Positions 59,781 through 64,000 of a stretch of DNA of 64,000 nucleotides are shown here, piece after piece. The notes beneath the pieces are model-generated. The model worked only from the letters and a program-made list of their open reading frames with translations. It did no database searches and was not told the origin of the DNA. The DNA is from Salinisphaera sp. Q1T1-3 (lineage in GTDB: Bacteria > Pseudomonadota > Gammaproteobacteria > Nevskiales > Salinisphaeraceae), in contig NZ_QZWD01000006.1 of NCBI RefSeq assembly GCF_003602005.1, positions 1 through 64,000 on the forward strand, in the 5' to 3' direction. The translations under genes and the position numbers were made by a program. Positions within the stretch are counted from its first letter, which is position 1. Each line of letters starts with the position of its first letter.

Positions 59781-61312
59781 GCGATCTCGCCCGGGAACAG
59801 AACCAGCCCGTGCCGGTGCTCTCCGCGCGCGATATCGTCAAGAACTACGGCGGCGTGCGAGCGCTCAAGGGCGTGGATTTCGATATCTACCCCGGTACCG
59901 TCACCACGCTGTTCGGCGAGAACGGTGCCGGCAAGTCGACGTTGATGAAGATCCTGTCGGGCGTGGAGCGTCCGACCGACGGCCAGCTCATTCTCGACGG
60001 CGAGTCGGTTACATTCACCTCGACGGTCGATGCGCGAGACCGCGGTATTTCAATCATCCATCAGGAGTTGTCGCTGTCGCCCAACATGAGCGTGCGCGAC
60101 AACATCTTCATGGGCCGCGAGATCGTGCGGGCCGGGCGCGTCGATTACGCCGAGGAAGCCCGCCAGGCCGCAGCGCTCATGGCCGAGCTCGAGGAAGACA
60201 TCGATCCGCTGACGCCGGTCGGTGAACTGCGGGTCGGCCAGCAGCAGATCGTCGAGATCGCTCGGGCGCTGTCGGTCAACTCGCGGATTCTGATCATGGA
60301 CGAGCCGACCTCGGCGCTGTCGGCGTCCGAGATCGAGGTGCTGTTCAAGGTCATCCATGACCTCACCGATCGCGGCGTGGCCATCGTCTATATCTCGCAT
60401 CATCTCGAGGAAGCGCTCGAGATCACGGACTATGCGGTGGTGCTGCGTGACGGGGCGATGACCGCCAAGGAGACACGAGATCAGATCGACCTGCCGTGGA
60501 TCGTCCGTCACATGGTCGGCGATCACTTCGATCTGGGCTCGCCACCGGAAGGCTATACCTTCGGCGAGACCGCGTTGTCGGTCCAGTCGTTGACCGTGCC
60601 CGATGCCAGCGCGACCGGCCGGGCCGCGGTCGATGATCTGTCGCTGGAGGTCGCCGCCGGGGAGATCGTGTGTATCTACGGACTCATGGGGGCCGGGCGG
60701 ACGGAGCTGCTCGAGGCACTGGCCGGCGGCTCGGCCATCGAGCGTGGCCGGATCCTGCTCGACGGGCGGGATATCTCGCGCGACTCGATCGCCCAGCGGA
60801 TTGCCGCCGGGCTGTGTCTCGTGCCCGAGGACCGACAGCGCGATGGGCTCGTCCAGAGCATGACGGTCGGGCGCAATATGTCGCTGGCCAGTATTTCCGA
60901 GTTCGTGCGCAACCTGTTTCTGTCCTCTCGCGACGAGCGTTCGATCGTGGACGATTCGATCCGCGACGTGCACGTCAAGACCGATGGCCCGGACGCCATG
61001 ATCGGCTCGTTGTCCGGCGGCAACCAGCAGAAGGTCGTCATCGGCAAGATGATGTCGACGCACCCGAAGGTGATTCTGCTGGACGAGCCGTCGCGCGGCA
61101 TCGACATCGGCGCCAAGGCCGAAGTCTTCAAACTGCTCTCCGAGCGGGCCAAGCAGGGTGTGGCCGTCGTCTATTCGACCTCGGAAGTCAGCGAATGTCT
61201 GTCGATCGCGCATCGCATCATCGTGATGGGGCGCGGGCGCATCGTGGCCGAATTCGGGCCCGACGTCTCCAAGGAACAGATCATGGCGGCCTCCGGCGAA
61301 TCCGCCGACTGA
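59777..61312 (+). CDS. Sugar ABC transporter ATP-binding protein (RbsA-like, two nucleotide domains)
   Basis: A 511-residue ATPase with two fused domains. The first has Walker A GENGAGKST, signature LRVGQQQIVEIARAL and Walker B ILIMDEPTSAL. The second has the degenerate Walker A GLMGAGRTE and signature LSGGNQQKVVIGKM with VILLDEPSRGID, as is usual in RbsA/XylG/MglA. It powers uptake by the following permease. It starts inside the DUF2291 stop (ATGA) and is 43 bases from the permease gene. Confidence 0.94.
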   Translation: MSDLAREQNQPVPVLSARDIVKNYGGVRALKGVDFDIYPGTVTTLFGENGAGKSTLMKILSGVERPTDGQLILDGESVTFTSTVDARDRGISIIHQELSLSPNMSVRDNIFMGREIVRAGRVDYAEEARQAAALMAELEEDIDPLTPVGELRVGQQQIVEIARALSVNSRILIMDEPTSALSASEIEVLFKVIHDLTDRGVAIVYISHHLEEALEITDYAVVLRDGAMTAKETRDQIDLPWIVRHMVGDHFDLGSPPEGYTFGETALSVQSLTVPDASATGRAAVDDLSLEVAAGEIVCIYGLMGAGRTELLEALAGGSAIERGRILLDGRDISRDSIAQRIAAGLCLVPEDRQRDGLVQSMTVGRNMSLASISEFVRNLFLSSRDERSIVDDSIRDVHVKTDGPDAMIGSLSGGNQQKVVIGKMMSTHPKVILLDEPSRGIDIGAKAEVFKLLSERAKQGVAVVYSTSEVSECLSIAHRIIVMGRGRIVAEFGPDVSKEQIMAASGESAD

Positions 61313-61355
61313 CGGCGACGTCCGGCCCCAAGTAACCGACCAGGAATTACCAACA

Positions 61356-62510
61356 ATGAGCGAAACCAGCGCAAGCACGAGGCAGGCGGGCTCGTCCCGC
61401 GGCGGTCTGTTGTCCGGCGGGATCGATCCGCTGGCGCTACTGCTGGAAGGCCGGGCGTTCTTCGGCCTCGTGGCTATCATCATCGTGTTCTCCGTGTTGT
61501 CGCCGAACTATCTGACGGTCGACAACGTGCTGACCATGACCTCGCATGTGGCGATCTTCGGTCTGCTCGGCATGGGCATGCTGCTGGTCATCCTGACCGG
61601 CGGCATCGATCTGTCGGTGGGCTCGACGCTCGGTCTGTGTGGCGTCATGACCGGCTATTTCATTCACGGCATCGATCTCGGGCCGCTGGGCTACACGCTC
61701 TATCCCTCGATCTGGGTGGTCTTTCTGCTCGTCTGCGGCGTCGGCGCCCTGGTGGGTCTGATCAACGGCGTGCTCGTGGCCTATTTCCGCGTGCCGTCGT
61801 TCGTGGCCACGCTCGGTGCCCTGTATGCCGTGCGCGGCGTGGCCCTGCTGATCACCAACGGGCTGACCTACAACAACCTCAGCGGCAAGCCCGAACTCGG
61901 CAATACCGGGCTGGACTGGCTCGGCTTCAATCAGATTCTGGATGTGCCGGTCGGCATCATCATCATGGCCGTCGTGGCCGTGATCCTGGCCGTCACGCTC
62001 AATCGCACCGCCTTCGGCCGCTGGCTGTACGCCACCGGTGGCAATGCCCGTGCCGCGCGTCTGTCGGGCGTGCCGACCAAGCGGGTCACCGTGCTGGTCT
62101 TCGTGCTGTCGGGCGTCTGTGCAGCGATTGCCGGCATGGTCCTGACCTCGCAGCTGACCTCGGCCGGGCCCACGGCCGGTACGACCTACGAGCTGACCGC
62201 GATCGCCACCGTGGTGATCGGCGGCGCGGCGCTGGCCGGCGGTGTCGGCACCGTGCGCGGCACCCTGCTGGGCGCCTTCGTGATCGGTTTCCTGTCCGAC
62301 GGTCTGGTCATCGTCGGCGTGTCGAACTACTGGCAGATGGTGTTCACGGGTGTGGTGATCGTGCTCGCCGTGCTGTTGAACTCGATCGATTACAAGAGTC
62401 GTCGCGGCCAGAAAAACAAGTCCGGCGGCGATAACAACAAGCCGGCCGCATCGACGGCAACCACTGAAAAGTCCTCGTCGGTCGGAGCGTCGACGAGCGC
62501 CGGGGCGTAA
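61356..62510 (+). CDS. Sugar ABC transporter permease (RbsC-like)
   Basis: A 384-residue inner-membrane permease with about ten hydrophobic segments. Typical RbsC motifs are MLLVILTGGIDLSVGST (about 72-88), NRTAFGRWLYATGGNARAARLSGV (about 213-236) and TVVIGGAALAGGVGTVRGTLLGA (about 286-308). The C-terminal 40 residues are a hydrophilic tail rich in Lys, Asn, Ser and Thr, longer than in RbsC. It acts with the neighbouring ATPase and binding protein. Confidence 0.93.
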   Translation: MSETSASTRQAGSSRGGLLSGGIDPLALLLEGRAFFGLVAIIIVFSVLSPNYLTVDNVLTMTSHVAIFGLLGMGMLLVILTGGIDLSVGSTLGLCGVMTGYFIHGIDLGPLGYTLYPSIWVVFLLVCGVGALVGLINGVLVAYFRVPSFVATLGALYAVRGVALLITNGLTYNNLSGKPELGNTGLDWLGFNQILDVPVGIIIMAVVAVILAVTLNRTAFGRWLYATGGNARAARLSGVPTKRVTVLVFVLSGVCAAIAGMVLTSQLTSAGPTAGTTYELTAIATVVIGGAALAGGVGTVRGTLLGAFVIGFLSDGLVIVGVSNYWQMVFTGVVIVLAVLLNSIDYKSRRGQKNKSGGDNNKPAASTATTEKSSSVGASTSAGA

Positions 62511-62575
62511 TCCGAACGCGCCGGGCAATACACGCTCTGCAAGAAAAACGCGACTCACGCGACAAGGAGATAAGC

Positions 62576-63559
62576 ATGCTACGCAAGAAACTGGCTACCG
62601 CGGCCGCCGCTGCCGTGCTCGGGATGACGGCCTTCGCCGGTATCTCGACTGCATCGGCTGCCGACAACGGCAAGTTGATGACGATCATCGTCAACAACCC
62701 GTCGAACCCGTACTGGCAGACCGAAGGCAACGTGGCCGCCAAGCAGGCCAAGAAGCTGGGCTACAAGGCCAACGTGGTCGCCCACAACGGGGACACCAAC
62801 ACCGAACGCAACCAGATCGATACGGCCATCACCAACCACTCGGCGGCCATCATTCTCGATCCGGCCAACGCCGACGGCTCGATCGGTTCGGTCAAGAAGG
62901 CGGTTCAGGCTGATATTCCGGTCATCATCGTCAACGCGGAGATCAACCAGCAGGGGCTGGCCAAGGCACAGCTGGTTTCGAACAACGCCCAGGGCGCGGC
63001 CCTCGGTGCCCAGCAGTGGATCAAGGCGATGGGCACGACCGATGCCAAGTACGCCGAACTCAAGGGCCCGCCGTCCGACAATAACGCCGCCACGCGTGCC
63101 AATGGCTACAAGACGGTGCTGTCGCAGTATCCGGGCCTGAAGCAGGTCGCCTCGCAGGTTGCCAGCTGGGACCGCACGGAAGGCCACAACAAGATGCAGG
63201 GCATGCTGCAGGCCAACCCGGGCATCCAGGGCGTGATCTCGGGTAACGACGACATGGCGCTCGGTGCCATCTCGGCGCTCAAGGAAGCCGGCAAGCTCGA
63301 CCAGATCACGGTCGGCGGCTTCGACGGCTCGCCCGCGGCCATCGACGCCATCAAGAAGGGCGATCTGGCCTACACCGTGCTGCAGCCGGTCGCGGTCTTC
63401 GCCAAGAAGGCGGTCCAGGAAGCCGATCACTACATCAAGAACGGCAACACCGGCGTCAAGAACGAAAAGCAGCTGTTCGACTGCATCCTGATCACCAAGG
63501 ACAACGTCGATCAGTATGTGGCGCCGTTCACGCTGTCCAGCATGACCGACAAGTCGTAA
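62576..63559 (+). CDS. Sugar ABC transporter periplasmic binding protein (RbsB-like)
   Basis: A 327-residue binding protein of the ribose-type (peripla_BP_4) family. A clear signal peptide runs to STASA near residue 28. The mature domain begins KLMTIIVNNPSNPYWQTEG and has VISGNDDMALGAISALKEAG (about 220-239) and GGFDGSPAAIDAI, the conserved hinge-region segments. A strong intrinsic terminator follows it, which would raise its level above the genes downstream. Ligand is inferred to be a C4 polyol from the dehydrogenase and kinase. Confidence 0.93.
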   Translation: MLRKKLATAAAAAVLGMTAFAGISTASAADNGKLMTIIVNNPSNPYWQTEGNVAAKQAKKLGYKANVVAHNGDTNTERNQIDTAITNHSAAIILDPANADGSIGSVKKAVQADIPVIIVNAEINQQGLAKAQLVSNNAQGAALGAQQWIKAMGTTDAKYAELKGPPSDNNAATRANGYKTVLSQYPGLKQVASQVASWDRTEGHNKMQGMLQANPGIQGVISGNDDMALGAISALKEAGKLDQITVGGFDGSPAAIDAIKKGDLAYTVLQPVAVFAKKAVQEADHYIKNGNTGVKNEKQLFDCILITKDNVDQYVAPFTLSSMTDKS

Positions 63560-63582
63560 GCGCGACGCATTCGCCACGGACC

Positions 63583-63610
63583 ACGCGGGCCCAGACGGCC
63601 CGCGTTTTTT
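63583..63610 (+). terminator. Intrinsic terminator between the binding-protein gene and the kinase gene
   Basis: A perfect 9-bp stem, ACGCGGGCC (63583-63591) and GGCCCGCGT (63597-63605), with a 5-base loop and a run of six T (63605-63610). It is 24 bases after the binding-protein stop and 13 bases before the kinase ATG, so partial termination would set the ratio of transporter to kinase. Confidence 0.85.
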
Positions 63611-63622
63611 CTGGAGACACCC

Positions 63623-64000
63623 ATGAGTTACCTCGTCAACAACCCCGCCGATTTCGTCGATGAATCGATCGACGGTTTCGTCGCTGCCAACCACGATCTC
63701 GTCCGCCGGGTGCCGGGCGGCGTCGTTCGCGCGACGCGCACGCGCCCCGGCGAAGTGGCGGTGGTCATCGGCGGCGGCTCGGGGCACTATCCCGCCTTTG
63801 CCGGCCTGGTCGGTCAGGGGCTCGCCCACGGTGCGGCCATGGGCAACGTGTTCGCTTCGCCGTCTGCCCAGCAGATCTATTCCGTGGCCAAGGCCGCGGC
63901 CTCGGATGCCGGCGTCATCCTGTCGTTCGGCAACTACGCCGGCGACGTCCTGAACTTCGGCATCGCCGCGGAGCGCCTCAATGCCGAAGGCATCACCTGT
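63623..64000 (+). CDS. DAK-family (dihydroxyacetone/erythrulose) kinase, N-terminal part, cut by window end
   Basis: The first 126 codons of a DhaK-domain kinase, open to the last base. GGGSGHYPAFAGLVGQG (about 50-66), GNVFASPSAQQ and FGNYAGDVLNFG are the characteristic DhaK nucleotide- and ketose-binding segments. The covalent-binding His lies beyond the edge. Next to a tetritol dehydrogenase and transporter it fits an erythrulose kinase of the LerK/DerK type, but dihydroxyacetone kinase is possible. GGAG at 63613 serves as ribosome site. Isomerase genes would be expected further on. Confidence 0.85.
   Translation, partial: MSYLVNNPADFVDESIDGFVAANHDLVRRVPGGVVRATRTRPGEVAVVIGGGSGHYPAFAGLVGQGLAHGAAMGNVFASPSAQQIYSVAKAAASDAGVILSFGNYAGDVLNFGIAAERLNAEGITC

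Noticed and set aside
1-64000. CRISPR arrays, tRNA or rRNA genes, prophage, toxin-antitoxin or defence systems
   Set aside because: Read through on both strands; no regular short repeats, cloverleaf sequences, or recognisable defence or phage proteins were seen.

Overview
The window looks like chromosomal DNA from a high-GC (roughly 62-65% by eye) Gram-negative bacterium, most likely a gammaproteobacterium. Four TonB-dependent receptors, Fur-box-like sites, a RegB/RegA (PrrBA/RoxSR) redox two-component pair, a ybbAP/tesA locus and an RND pump support this. A Salinisphaera-like halophile is a guess from general gene style, not something the sequence proves. I saw no rRNA, tRNA, CRISPR array, intact transposase or phage gene.

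Layout. 1-1691: end of a sugar/polyol ABC ATPase and a mannitol-type polyol dehydrogenase. 1725-19033: iron-uptake island with two siderophore receptors, a FhuCDB-type importer, a PvdE/YojI-type exporter, FhuF reductase and several Fur-like boxes. It is interrupted by a KAS III gene, a rhodanese, a decayed copA pseudogene and a repeat element, and ends with a Baeyer-Villiger-type monooxygenase. 19089-31218: ybbP/ybbA diverging from tesA, an amidase, an alpha/beta hydrolase, an RND adaptor-pump pair and an Old Yellow Enzyme. 31632-39286: galactoside operon on the minus strand (binding protein, two permeases, ATPase, GH42 beta-galactosidase) with a divergent ROK regulator and a palindromic operator. 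39440-49903: a PaiB-esterase fusion, an S9 peptidase, a third TonB receptor, a MocR-type regulator, an MFS carrier and a metallophosphoesterase. 50048-55871: a fourth TonB receptor, regB-regA, a 31-residue membrane peptide and a TraB-family protein. 56445-64000: a probable tetritol (erythritol/threitol) locus with a SorC-type regulator, a polyol dehydrogenase, a DUF2291 protein, an RbsABC-like transporter and the start of a DAK-family kinase cut by the window edge.

The most unusual signal is a set of short non-coding elements that begin with CTAG followed by a GGGCCTGTT-like end. They occur at 4110, 31360, 39283, 43739, 52253 and 55868. At five of these sites the TAG of the CTAG is itself the stop codon of the neighbouring gene, and four of the six lie between convergent genes. 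At least two are flanked by CTAG on both sides, as expected for a 4-bp target duplication. Several copies carry strong internal palindromes that could act as bidirectional terminators. They look like MITE-type elements with a preference for the rare tetranucleotide CTAG at gene ends.
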